In this document: one piece after another, positions 44,496-52,789 of the stretch
Position numbering within the stretch: position 1 is the first letter of the stretch
How the letters are laid out: each line of letters begins with the position of its first letter
Source: DATCZS01 sp036525795
GTDB lineage: Bacteria; Actinomycetota; Acidimicrobiia; Spongiisociales; ZC4RG35
DNA length: 64,000 nt
Direction: 5' to 3'
Assembly (NCBI GenBank): GCA_036525795.1
Contig: DATCZS010000112.1
Span: 1 to 64,000, forward strand
Notes under the pieces: generated by a model
The model's database searches: none
Seen by the model: only the letters and a program-made list of their open reading frames with translations
What the model was told of the DNA's origin: nothing
Made by a program: the position numbers and the translations under genes

Positions 44496-45533
44496 ATGAC
44501 AGTCCGTCTCTCTGCCGCGGTACTCGGGGCGTCGGGTTATGCCGGCGGCGAGGTCGTGCGTCTTCTCGACGACCACCCGGTGTTCGATGTCGTCCACCTG
44601 GGAGCCCACAGTCTCTCCGGGAGGCGGCTGGGCGAGGTGCATCCCCACCTCGCCGGCGGGGACCGGGTGCTGAGCTCACAGGAGCCGGACGCCGTCCCCG
44701 AGGTGGATGTGGTGTTCCTCGCACTCCCTCATGGCGCCTCGTGGGAGATCGGCCACGCACTCGCCGAGCGGGGGTGCACCGTCGTCGACCTCGGAAGCGA
44801 CTACCGCCTGGACACCGACGCCCGCTACCGGGATGCGTACGGCTCTGCCCATCCGCTCCCCGACCAGCTCGGATCGTGGCGCTATGGACTGCCGGAGCTC
44901 TTCGACCTCGCGGGGGCCGATCGGATCGCCGCCCCCGGGTGCTATCCGACCGCCGTGGTGCTCTGTTTCGCCCCGCTGCTGGCGGCCGGGTTGGTGCAGG
45001 AGGGAGCGGTGGTGGTGGCCGACTGTCTGTCCGGCGTCTCGGGTGCGGGGCGGGGAGTGAAGGAGTCGCTGCTCTTCGGCGCCATCGACGAGGGAGTTCA
45101 GGCATACAAGGTCACCGAGCACCGGCACCGGCCCGAGATCGAAATGGCGCTCGGAGCCGCCAGCGGGAGGGAGCCGAAGGTGGTCTTCACGCCGCATCTC
45201 GTTCCGATGCTGCGCGGTGAACTGGCGACCGTCACCGCCCCCCTCGCCCGGCTCGACCTCGACGCCAGGGACGCCAGGGGGATCCTCGCCGACGCGTACG
45301 CCGGGAGACCGTTCGTCGAGATCATCGACACCCCCCCTCAGACCCGATGGGCGGTGTCGTCCAACCGGGCCTTCCTGACCGCATTCGTCGATCACCACGC
45401 CGGCGTGATCATCGCCCAGGGAGCCATCGACAACCTCGTGAAGGGGGCGGCCGGACAGGCCGTGCAGGCGGCCAACATCGCGTTCGGACTTCCCGAGGAG
45501 ACCGGGTTGCCGCTGGCGGGGTGGATGCCGTGA
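44496..45533 (+). CDS. argC: N-acetyl-gamma-glutamyl-phosphate reductase
   Basis: 345 residues from ATG 44496, 10 nt after the -10 box; the in-frame ATG 44475 lies inside the promoter and is rejected. NADP-binding AVLGASGYAGGEVVRLL, active-site Cys in RIAAPGCYPTAVVL, catalytic His in VTEHRHRPEIE. Third step of arginine synthesis. Ends in a GTGA overlap with argJ. Confidence 0.95.
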   Translation: MTVRLSAAVLGASGYAGGEVVRLLDDHPVFDVVHLGAHSLSGRRLGEVHPHLAGGDRVLSSQEPDAVPEVDVVFLALPHGASWEIGHALAERGCTVVDLGSDYRLDTDARYRDAYGSAHPLPDQLGSWRYGLPELFDLAGADRIAAPGCYPTAVVLCFAPLLAAGLVQEGAVVVADCLSGVSGAGRGVKESLLFGAIDEGVQAYKVTEHRHRPEIEMALGAASGREPKVVFTPHLVPMLRGELATVTAPLARLDLDARDARGILADAYAGRPFVEIIDTPPQTRWAVSSNRAFLTAFVDHHAGVIIAQGAIDNLVKGAAGQAVQAANIAFGLPEETGLPLAGWMP

Positions 45534-46693
45534 TCGGGGGAGTGACTGCTCCGGCCGGATTCTCCGCCAATGCCCTGCCGGCGGGCATCAAGAGTTCGGG
45601 TGATCTCGACCTGATGGCGCTCGTGGCCGACGAGACGGTGCCCGCGGCGGCGGTGTTCACCACCTCGCGAACGGCGGCCGCCCCTGTGCTCCTCAGCAGG
45701 GACAGGATCGCCGGCGGGCGGACGCGGGGGGTGATCGTCAACTCCGGCATCGCCAATGCGTCCACCGGACGCCGCGGCATGGAGGACGCCGAGTCCATGG
45801 CGGCCGCCCTCGCCCGCGAGGTCGGTGTCCCCGAGCGCGAGATCCTCGTGTGCTCGACGGGCACGATCGGCAACCGGCTTCCCATCTCGGACGTGGTCGA
45901 CGCCGTGCCGGGGTTGGTGTCTGGGTTGGGCCGTACGCCGGACCACGCCTACGCCGCAGCCCGGGGGATCATGACCTCCGACTCGGTCCCCAAGCAGTTC
46001 TCCGCCGAGGTCGGCGGGTACACGATCGGGGGGATGGCGAAGGGAGCGGGGATGGTGCGCCCCGACCTGGCCACCATGCTGGCCTTTCTGACGACCGACG
46101 CGGTCGTGTCCCCCGACGTCGCAGCCGGGGCGCTGCGCAGAGCGGCCGATGTCACCTTCAACGCCTTGAACATCGATGGCTGTCAGTCCACCAACGACAC
46201 GGTGCTGCTGATGTGTTCGGGTCTGTCGGGGGTCGAGCCGGATCCCGCATCCTTCGCAGACGCGCTGGGGGCGGCGTGCGGGGACCTGGCCGCCCAGATG
46301 GCCAGGGACGCCGAGGGTGCCTCCCGCGTGGTGATCCTCGACGTCTCGGGCGCCCCGGACGAAGCCACCGCCCGCCGGCTGGGAATGGCGATCGCCGACT
46401 CGGCGCTGGTCAGGTCCTCGTTCTACGGGGCGGATCCGAACTGGGGAAGGCTGGTGGCGGCGATGGGAACGGCGGGCGTCGAGATCGACGGAGACGCCAT
46501 CGAGATCGCCTACGACGGCACCGTCATCGCGTCTCGGGGGGTGGCCGTGCCGGTGGACGAGGACGCCCTCAGTTCCCGGATGACGGGGGACTTCACGATC
46601 GGGATCACGGTTGGATCAGGTCCCGGCCGGGCCGCAGTGACCACCACCGATCTCACCCCCGAGTACGTTCGCTTCAACGGAGAACGCTCATGA
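45530..46693 (+). CDS. argJ: bifunctional ornithine acetyltransferase/N-acetylglutamate synthase
   Basis: 387 residues from GTG 45530. Self-cleavage site in GAGMVRPDLATMLAF, where the Thr of ATML becomes the nucleophile of the beta chain. STGTIGNRLP and NALNIDGCQSTNDT are conserved. It recycles the acetyl group (step 5) and perhaps makes acetylglutamate (step 1), explaining the absence of argA/argE. Confidence 0.95.
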   Translation: MIGGVTAPAGFSANALPAGIKSSGDLDLMALVADETVPAAAVFTTSRTAAAPVLLSRDRIAGGRTRGVIVNSGIANASTGRRGMEDAESMAAALAREVGVPEREILVCSTGTIGNRLPISDVVDAVPGLVSGLGRTPDHAYAAARGIMTSDSVPKQFSAEVGGYTIGGMAKGAGMVRPDLATMLAFLTTDAVVSPDVAAGALRRAADVTFNALNIDGCQSTNDTVLLMCSGLSGVEPDPASFADALGAACGDLAAQMARDAEGASRVVILDVSGAPDEATARRLGMAIADSALVRSSFYGADPNWGRLVAAMGTAGVEIDGDAIEIAYDGTVIASRGVAVPVDEDALSSRMTGDFTIGITVGSGPGRAAVTTTDLTPEYVRFNGERS

Positions 46694-47595
46694 CCGTCGG
46701 ACACGGGGCCCCTCGCCCCGCCAAGGCCCGCATCGCCAATTCGATGGGCAAGGCATCCATCCTGATGGAGGCGCTTCCCTACATCCAGCGCTTCCGCACC
46801 CATGTGGTGGTGGTCAAGTACGGCGGTTCCACCATGGAGGACCCGGCGCTCCGCACCAGCTTCGCCGGCGACATCACACTGCTGGCGACCGTGGGGATCC
46901 ACCCGGTGATCGTTCACGGCGGCGGCCCCCAGATCGACGAGGCGATGGCCAGAGAAGGCATCGAGCCCCGGTGGATCGACGGGTTGCGGGTCACAGACGC
47001 AGCCACCATGCGCGTCGTCCAGCGCGTCCTGGTCGGCGAAGTCAACGCCGACATCGTCCGGCTCCTGGCGGGTCACGGGGCCCATGCCATCGGGATCAAC
47101 GGACTCGATGCCAACCTGCTGACGGCCGTCCCCCGCGACGAGCGCCTCGGATTCGTCGGTGACATCGAGCGCGTGAACGGAGACGTGGTTCGGAGGCTGC
47201 TGGGCGACGGCCTGGTCCCGGTGATCGCCCCGATCGCCCGCGGCGCCGACGGGGAGATCTACAACATCAACGCAGACACGGCGGCGGCGGCCATCGCCAC
47301 CGCCCTCGGCGCCCGCAAGCTGGTCTACCTGACGGATGTGGAGGGGGTCTATGCCGATCCTGCCAGCCCGGACTCGCTGATCGCCCGCATGGACGTCACC
47401 CGGCTCTGGCAGCTCCTCGAGACGATGAGCGGGGGAATGCTTCCGAAGCTGCAGTCGGTCGCGGGGGCTCTCGACGGCGGCGTCACCCGCGCCCACATCC
47501 TCGACGGCCGCGTCCAGCACGCGCTGCTCCTCGAGATGTTCACCCGGGAGGGGGTCGGAACGATGATCACCCAGGACGGAGATGATCGACCGTGA
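46690..47595 (+). CDS. argB: acetylglutamate kinase
   Basis: 301 residues. KYGGSTMED at the nucleotide site, HPVIVHGGGPQID, YNINADTAAAAIA, LTDVEGVYAD, SGGMLPKLQSV. The N-terminal extension helix (SILMEALPYIQRFR) is that of arginine-sensitive hexameric kinases, suggesting feedback inhibition by arginine. ATGA overlap with argJ. Confidence 0.95.
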   Translation: MTVGHGAPRPAKARIANSMGKASILMEALPYIQRFRTHVVVVKYGGSTMEDPALRTSFAGDITLLATVGIHPVIVHGGGPQIDEAMAREGIEPRWIDGLRVTDAATMRVVQRVLVGEVNADIVRLLAGHGAHAIGINGLDANLLTAVPRDERLGFVGDIERVNGDVVRRLLGDGLVPVIAPIARGADGEIYNINADTAAAAIATALGARKLVYLTDVEGVYADPASPDSLIARMDVTRLWQLLETMSGGMLPKLQSVAGALDGGVTRAHILDGRVQHALLLEMFTREGVGTMITQDGDDRP

Positions 47596-48758
47596 GTTCG
47601 ATCATCGAGCGAGAGCACCGGGCGGTGATGCAGACCTATGGGCGAACCCCGGTGGTGTTCGTCGAAGGCCGGGGATCCTGGCTCTTCGACGAACACCGGA
47701 AGAGGTACCTGGACTGTCTGACAGGCCTGGCCGTGGTCTCTGTTGGTCACGCCAACCCGAGGGTGGCCGAGGCGGTCAGCGAGCAGATGCGCAGGCTCGT
47801 CCACGTCTCCAACCTCTACTACACCGAGCCGATGGTGCAGTTGGCCGAGAAGCTCCGCAGCCGCTCCGGTCTCGATCGCATCTTCTTCGCCAACTGCGGG
47901 GCAACCGCCAACGAGGCGGCGATCAAGCTGGCCAGGCGGTGGGGTCAGACGACGAAGGGGGATCACTGCTACGAGATCGTGTCGCTGAACGACTCGTTCC
48001 ACGGCAGGAGTCTGGCGACGCTGGCCGCCACCGGACAGCCCGCCAAACAGGCCACCTTCCAGCCGCTGCCGCCCGGGTTTCGCCAGGTTCCCGGCGGAGA
48101 CCTCGCGGCGATGGAGGAAGCCGTGAACGCCTCGACCGCAGCGGTGATGGTGGAGACGACACAGGGGGAGGGAGGCGTCGTACCTCTGTCGGCCGGGTAT
48201 CTGACGGCGCTCCGGGCGCTGTGCGACGAGCGACAGGTGCTGTTGATCGTCGACGACGTCCAGGCAGGCATGGGGCGAACCGGGTCGTGGTTCTCGTGGC
48301 AGCAGCTGGGATTCGCCCCGGATATCGCCACAGTGGCCAAGGCGCTCGCCAACGGCCTGCCGATCGGTGCTGCCATGGCCGGCGAAGCCGTGGCGGAAGC
48401 GTTCCGGCCGGGAGACCACGCCACGACCTTCGGGGGAGGCCCGGTGGTCTGCGCCGCCGCCAACGCCGTGTTCGCCGAGATGGAGGATCGCGACGTCCTC
48501 GCCAATGTCGCCGCCCGGAGCGAGCAGTTGCGGGCCGGCCTGGAGTCGCTGGCCGGGGTGGCGTCGGTGCGGGGACGTGGACTGCTGTGTGCGGCGGTGC
48601 TCGAGGATGATCGTGCCGCAGAAGTCGCGGCGACGGCCCTGGCAGCCGGTCTGATCGTCAATGCCGTCCGTCCGGACGCCGTCCGTTTCGCCCCGCCCCT
48701 CACCATCACCGAGGACGAGGTCGCCACGGCAGTCGGTCTGTTCGGGGATTCGCTCTGA
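47592..48758 (+). CDS. argD: acetylornithine aminotransferase
   Basis: 388 residues from GTG 47592 overlapping the argB stop. PLP class III: FANCGATANEAAIKLAR, HGRSLATLAATGQPAKQ, LLIVDDVQAGMGRTG, and the PLP lysine in IATVAKALANGLPIGA. Last gene of the argCJBD unit. The usual next gene, argF, is absent; a 148-bp spacer follows with nothing recognisable but GC-rich sequence. Confidence 0.94.
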   Translation: MSSIIEREHRAVMQTYGRTPVVFVEGRGSWLFDEHRKRYLDCLTGLAVVSVGHANPRVAEAVSEQMRRLVHVSNLYYTEPMVQLAEKLRSRSGLDRIFFANCGATANEAAIKLARRWGQTTKGDHCYEIVSLNDSFHGRSLATLAATGQPAKQATFQPLPPGFRQVPGGDLAAMEEAVNASTAAVMVETTQGEGGVVPLSAGYLTALRALCDERQVLLIVDDVQAGMGRTGSWFSWQQLGFAPDIATVAKALANGLPIGAAMAGEAVAEAFRPGDHATTFGGGPVVCAAANAVFAEMEDRDVLANVAARSEQLRAGLESLAGVASVRGRGLLCAAVLEDDRAAEVAATALAAGLIVNAVRPDAVRFAPPLTITEDEVATAVGLFGDSL

Positions 48759-48906
48759 CCGTCGGGGGTCCGAGCCGTCGTCGGTGACGGCCCAGGCCTC
48801 GGCGTGCTCACACCTCGAACGCCGGCATGGATACGTCGCCTCGCCCTTCGTCACCCGGTGTGACGGCGCGCCTCACGGGTGAGTCGAAGCGGGCGAACGG
48901 TGGCGA

Positions 48907-49329
48907 TCAGCCGGTGAGGCGCTCGTTGCTCGCCGCCCGCTCCTCGGCGATCGATCTCAGTTCCGCCGCGACTTTGGGGTGCTTTTCGACCAGACCGGCG
49001 AAGGCCCTTCCGCTCATCACGAGCATCTTCGATGCGGCGGACGTGACCACGGTCGCGGTTCTCTTCCCCTTCTTCAGCAACGCCATCTCGCCGAGCACGG
49101 CTCCCGGTCCCACCTCGCCGACCTTCTCGCCCCCGATGACCACGTCGGCGGCCCCCTCGACGATGATCATGAGCTCGTAGGGGAACGATCCCTCGGTCAT
49201 CAGTGTCGTCCCTGCCGCCATCTCCACGTCGTCGATGAACGGGGCGAGAGCCCGCAGCTTGCGGTCCCCGAGCTGCGCGAACAGGGCGCTCGTCATCATC
49301 CGGTCGATCTTCGGGTCCCTCTTCCGCAT
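48907..49329 (-). CDS. cyclic-nucleotide-binding-domain protein
   Basis: 140 residues from ATG 49329 with GGAGG 8 nt upstream. Only a cNMP-binding (Crp/cAMP-receptor) beta roll: LMTEGSFPYELMIIVEGAADVVIGGEKVGEVGPGAVLGEMALLKKGKRTATVV. The phosphate-binding-cassette-like region is GEMALLKKGKRTATV. There is no helix-turn-helix, so it is not a Crp-type regulator by itself. It lies on the minus strand within the arginine cluster. Confidence 0.88.
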   Translation of the reverse strand: MRKRDPKIDRMMTSALFAQLGDRKLRALAPFIDDVEMAAGTTLMTEGSFPYELMIIVEGAADVVIGGEKVGEVGPGAVLGEMALLKKGKRTATVVTSAASKMLVMSGRAFAGLVEKHPKVAAELRSIAEERAASNERLTG

Positions 49330-49441
49330 CTCTGTGCCTCCGCAATGGTCGTGCGCGGTCGCTGACACTAGGGCGCGGATGCCGGCTCCAGTGCCGGAAT
49401 GCACCGGATTTCCACGGAGCCGGGCTCCGGCCGCCTCCCAC

Positions 49442-49447
49442 TACGCT
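49442..49447 (+). promoter_or_regulatory. -10 box of the metallo-beta-lactamase-fold gene
   Basis: TACGCT, 6 nt before ATG 49454, giving a leaderless transcript and independent expression from the arg genes. Confidence 0.45.
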
Positions 49448-49453
49448 CGGCTC

Positions 49454-50035
49454 ATGACGCTGCCTACCTCCTCTGCGGCCGAATTCGTGGTCATCCAGGA
49501 CGGATCGGCGCGACCCAATGTCCGGTCCTCCGTGTCGCTGATCCGCGACGGTGAACACCTGATCGTCGTCGATCCGGGGATGGCTCCCTCGCAGAGAGCG
49601 ATCCTCGGACCACTGGCGCGTCTCGGAGTGGAGCCGGCTCAGGTCACCGACGTGATCATCAGCCACCATCACCCAGACCACACGGTCAACGTCGGCCTCT
49701 TCGGCGAGGCCAAGGTCCACGACCACTGGGCGACCTACCACTTCGACCAGTGGCGTTCCCGGTCCGCCGAGGGGTTCTCGGTGTCTCCTTCGGTGGTGTT
49801 GTGGGAGACGCCCGGTCATACGCCCCAGGACATCAGCACGCTGGTGGGCACCCCTGACGGCCTCGTGGTGTGCACCCACCTCTGGTGGTTCGCCGAGGGC
49901 CCGGAGGACGACCCCCTGGCGGCCGACAGCGGTGCACTCCACGCCGGGCGCGCCCGGGTGCTCGCCGCCCATCCGGCGATGATCGTCCCCGGGCACGGGC
50001 CTGCATTCGAACCGACCGGATCGACCCCCCGTTGA
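49454..50035 (+). CDS. metallo-beta-lactamase-fold hydrolase
   Basis: 193 residues. Metal site SHHHPDHTVNVG (HxHxDH), later His in ETPGHTPQDIS and the terminal PGHGPAF. Similar in size and layout to MBLAC1-type proteins. Substrate unknown. It sits in the slot where argF is expected and is followed by the APH-family gene with a TTGA overlap. Confidence 0.85.
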   Translation: MTLPTSSAAEFVVIQDGSARPNVRSSVSLIRDGEHLIVVDPGMAPSQRAILGPLARLGVEPAQVTDVIISHHHPDHTVNVGLFGEAKVHDHWATYHFDQWRSRSAEGFSVSPSVVLWETPGHTPQDISTLVGTPDGLVVCTHLWWFAEGPEDDPLAADSGALHAGRARVLAAHPAMIVPGHGPAFEPTGSTPR

Positions 50036-51009
50036 CTCCGTATTCCGGTCTCACCGTGCGCGGACGGGCGATGCGTCTGCGGCGGTTGGTGGACGAGGCC
50101 TTGGTCGAGTACGCCATCGAACCGGTTCGGGTTCGGTTGCTCACCAACGACTTCAACGGCATCTTCCGGGTCGACACCGCCGATGGTGACAGGGTGGTGG
50201 TGCGGGTGGTGCTCCCCTCCGGAGGCCACCAACCCCATCAGGTCGCAGCCCAGGCGATGTTCGCCGAGGCGGTGGCCGGTGGCACCGATCTCCTGGTGCC
50301 AGTCCCGATTCGCAACAGGCGGGGCGACCTGGTCACGGTCGCCTCCGCCCCCGGTGTACCGGAGCCCCGCATGTGCCTGGTGACCTCGTGGGTGCCAGGG
50401 GTGGACCTGGCGGAGCGGATGTCGACAGGAAACTGGGAGAGGCTCGGTCGGCTGATGGCCAGACTCCACACGTTCGCAGAGTCGTGGTCGCCGCCGGATG
50501 GGTTCGAGACCATCACCTACGACCGGGTGGTCCATTTCGGTGAGCCGGTGGTGTTGTTCGAACCCCAGGCCGAGGCGGTGCTCTCCACCGAGCAGCAACG
50601 GGTCCTCGAACGGGCGATCGACAGGATCGACGCTCGGATCGCCTCGCTCTCCGGTCCGCGGATCGTCACCCACGGCGACCTGCACCAGTGGAACGTGAAG
50701 GTGGATCGCACCAGGCTTCACCCGATCGACTTCGAGGACCTGCAGTGGGCCCATCCACTCCAGGACGTGGCGACCACGTTCTATTACCTCCGCAGGCGAG
50801 ACGATCGCTCGGAGTTGGCCGGGGCGTTTCGGCGGGGATACGCCGAGACTCGCCCGTGGGTCGAGGAGGAGGCGGGCGAGGTGGCGGCCCATGTGGTTGC
50901 CAGGGGAATCGACCTGGTCAACTTCGTGATCTGGTGTCCCGAGGAGGATGCGGGCGAGTACCGCGAACTGATCGACGGTGTGGTGGAGGCGGCGAGGGGA
51001 CTGGGGTGA
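50032..51009 (+). CDS. APH-family phosphotransferase (unknown substrate)
   Basis: 325 residues if read from TTG 50032, which overlaps the upstream stop and keeps the segment YSGLTVRGRAMRLRRLVDEAL that I expect in this family; GTG 50055 and ATG 50071 are alternatives. Catalytic loop THGDLHQWNV and metal Asp in PIDFEDLQWAHPLQDVA. Members include homoserine/choline kinases and aminoglycoside phosphotransferases; nothing here indicates antibiotic resistance. Confidence 0.85.
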   Translation: MTPYSGLTVRGRAMRLRRLVDEALVEYAIEPVRVRLLTNDFNGIFRVDTADGDRVVVRVVLPSGGHQPHQVAAQAMFAEAVAGGTDLLVPVPIRNRRGDLVTVASAPGVPEPRMCLVTSWVPGVDLAERMSTGNWERLGRLMARLHTFAESWSPPDGFETITYDRVVHFGEPVVLFEPQAEAVLSTEQQRVLERAIDRIDARIASLSGPRIVTHGDLHQWNVKVDRTRLHPIDFEDLQWAHPLQDVATTFYYLRRRDDRSELAGAFRRGYAETRPWVEEEAGEVAAHVVARGIDLVNFVIWCPEEDAGEYRELIDGVVEAARGLG

Positions 51010-51034
51010 CCGGACCGAGGGCCAGGGTCACGGC

Positions 51035-51063
51035 TTGAGTCGCTATGCGCATATGCGTATAAT
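51035..51063 (+). promoter_or_regulatory. argR promoter with ARG-box operator
   Basis: -35 TTGAGT (51035-51040), 17-nt spacer, -10 TATAAT (51058-51063). The operator TATGCGCATATGCGTATA (51044-51061) is identical to that of argC and sits in the same place between -35 and -10. Implies autoregulation of argR and control of argG. Confidence 0.78.
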
Positions 51064-51076
51064 GCCGTCTTCGCCC

Positions 51077-51529
51077 ATGTCGACCACCGCCGCCCGCCGC
51101 CGCATCATTCGCAGCCTGATCCTCGAGCGCTCGATCGGGAGTCAGGCAGAACTGGTCGAGATCCTGGGCGAGAAGGGGCACGAAGTGACCCAGGCCACCG
51201 TGTCGAGAGATCTCCACGTGATCGGTGCCGTCAAGCACGACGGCGATCACTACGTGCTCGGCGGTCGATCCGACCCGGACGAGGCGATCGCCTACCTGGC
51301 CCGCACGGTCGACGAGTTCGTCGAGTCGATCCAGGCGAGCGGCAATCTCGTCGTGCTGCGCACCCCACCCGGGGCCGCCCAGGTGGTGGCGGCCGCCATC
51401 GACGGCGCCCGCCTTCCGGAGGTGGTCGGCACGGTCGCCGGCGACGACACCATCCTGGTGATCGCATCCGAGCGCGCCTCCGGGCGGGCACTCGCATCCA
51501 GACTCGAAGACACAGGAGCCAATCCATGA
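51077..51529 (+). CDS. argR: arginine repressor ArgR
   Basis: 150 residues from ATG 51077, 13 nt after the -10 box (ATG 51062 overlaps the -10 and is rejected). Winged helix: RRIIRSLILERSIGSQAELVEILGEKGHEVTQATVSRDLHVIGAV. C-terminal hexamerisation/arginine-binding domain with GTVAGDDTILVIA. Arginine-dependent repressor of the arg operons. Confidence 0.95.
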   Translation: MSTTAARRRIIRSLILERSIGSQAELVEILGEKGHEVTQATVSRDLHVIGAVKHDGDHYVLGGRSDPDEAIAYLARTVDEFVESIQASGNLVVLRTPPGAAQVVAAAIDGARLPEVVGTVAGDDTILVIASERASGRALASRLEDTGANP

Positions 51530-52731
51530 AGGTGGTACTCGCCTACTCCGGCGGCCTCGACACGTCGGTCATCCTCACCTGGCTGAAGGAGGAGTACGAC
51601 GCGGACGTCATCGCCTACACCGCCGACATCGGTCAGGGGGAGGAGGTGGCCGAGGCGAAGGCGAAAGCCATCGCCACAGGCGCCTCGCAGGCCATCGTCG
51701 AGGACCTCACTCCCGAATTCGTGTCTGAGGCGGTGTTCCCCGCCATACGGGCGAACGCCGTGTACGAGAACTACTACCTGCTCGGGACGTCGCTCGCCCG
51801 CCCCATCATCACCAGGGGAATGATGCGGGTGGCGAGAGAGCACGGAGCGGACGCCATCGCCCACGGCGCCACCGGCAAGGGGAACGACCAGGTTCGGTTC
51901 GAGCTCTCCGCCTACGCCATCGACCCGGACATCCGGGTGATCGCCCCTTGGCGGGAGTGGAAGCTGCGCGGCCGGGCCGATTGTGTCTCATACGCCCAGG
52001 CGCGGGGGATCCCGGTGCCGGTCACCAAGGAGAAGCCCTATTCGATGGACGCCAACCTGCTCCACATCTCCTACGAGGGCGGGGTGCTGGAGGATCCGTG
52101 GGAGGGGCCTCCGCCCGGCATGTTCCGGATGACGAAGGACCCCGAGGACGCTCCGGACGAGGCGCAGTCGGTGACCGTCACCTTCGAGAGGGGAAACCCG
52201 GTCGCCCTCGACGGCCAGGAGCTGTCACCCGTCGATCTGCTCACGAGGGCCAACCAGATCGCCGGCGCCCACGGGGTGGGACGGGTGGACATCGTGGAGA
52301 ACCGCTTCGTGGGGATGAAGAGCCGGGGCGTCTACGAGACCCCGGGAGGGACCCTTCTCCATCATGCCCACCGGGCGGTGGAGTCGATCACCCTCGACCG
52401 CGAGGTGGCCCATCTCCGCGACGAGCTGGTGCCCCGCTATGCCGAGATGGTCTACAACGGGTTCTGGTTCGCTCCCGAGCGGGAGGCTCTCCAGAAGTTC
52501 ATGGACGACATCCAGAGGCGGGTCAACGGCGAGGCGCGCCTCAAGCTCTACAAGGGCAACTGCACGATCGAGGGACGCCGGTCCGCCAAGCACGCCCTGT
52601 ACGACCACCGCACCGTCACCTTCGAAGAGGACGAGGGCGTGTACGACCAGGCAGACGCCGCCGGGTTCATCCGTCTGAACGCCCTGCGTCTGCGCCGCCT
52701 GGCCGAAAACAGGTTGGGAGAAGGAGAGTGA
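51526..52731 (+). CDS. argG: argininosuccinate synthase
   Basis: 401 residues. ATP loop AYSGGLDTSVIL, HGATGKGNDQVRFE, KEKPYSMDANLLHISYEGG. Condenses citrulline and aspartate. ATGA overlap with argR. Confidence 0.97.
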   Translation: MKVVLAYSGGLDTSVILTWLKEEYDADVIAYTADIGQGEEVAEAKAKAIATGASQAIVEDLTPEFVSEAVFPAIRANAVYENYYLLGTSLARPIITRGMMRVAREHGADAIAHGATGKGNDQVRFELSAYAIDPDIRVIAPWREWKLRGRADCVSYAQARGIPVPVTKEKPYSMDANLLHISYEGGVLEDPWEGPPPGMFRMTKDPEDAPDEAQSVTVTFERGNPVALDGQELSPVDLLTRANQIAGAHGVGRVDIVENRFVGMKSRGVYETPGGTLLHHAHRAVESITLDREVAHLRDELVPRYAEMVYNGFWFAPEREALQKFMDDIQRRVNGEARLKLYKGNCTIEGRRSAKHALYDHRTVTFEEDEGVYDQADAAGFIRLNALRLRRLAENRLGEGE

Positions 52732-52789
52732 GCGTGCGGCTCGTGACCCTGGACCCGGGATTCGGGACCGGAACTGGGCCGGAGGCGCC

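Noticed and set aside
50032..51009. The gene at the argF position as an ornithine carbamoyltransferase
   Set aside because: It has the APH catalytic loop HGDLHQWN and no carbamoyl-phosphate STRT motif.
48759..51034. A mobile element as the cause of the argF displacement
   Set aside because: No transposase, integrase, terminal inverted repeats or target duplication can be seen.
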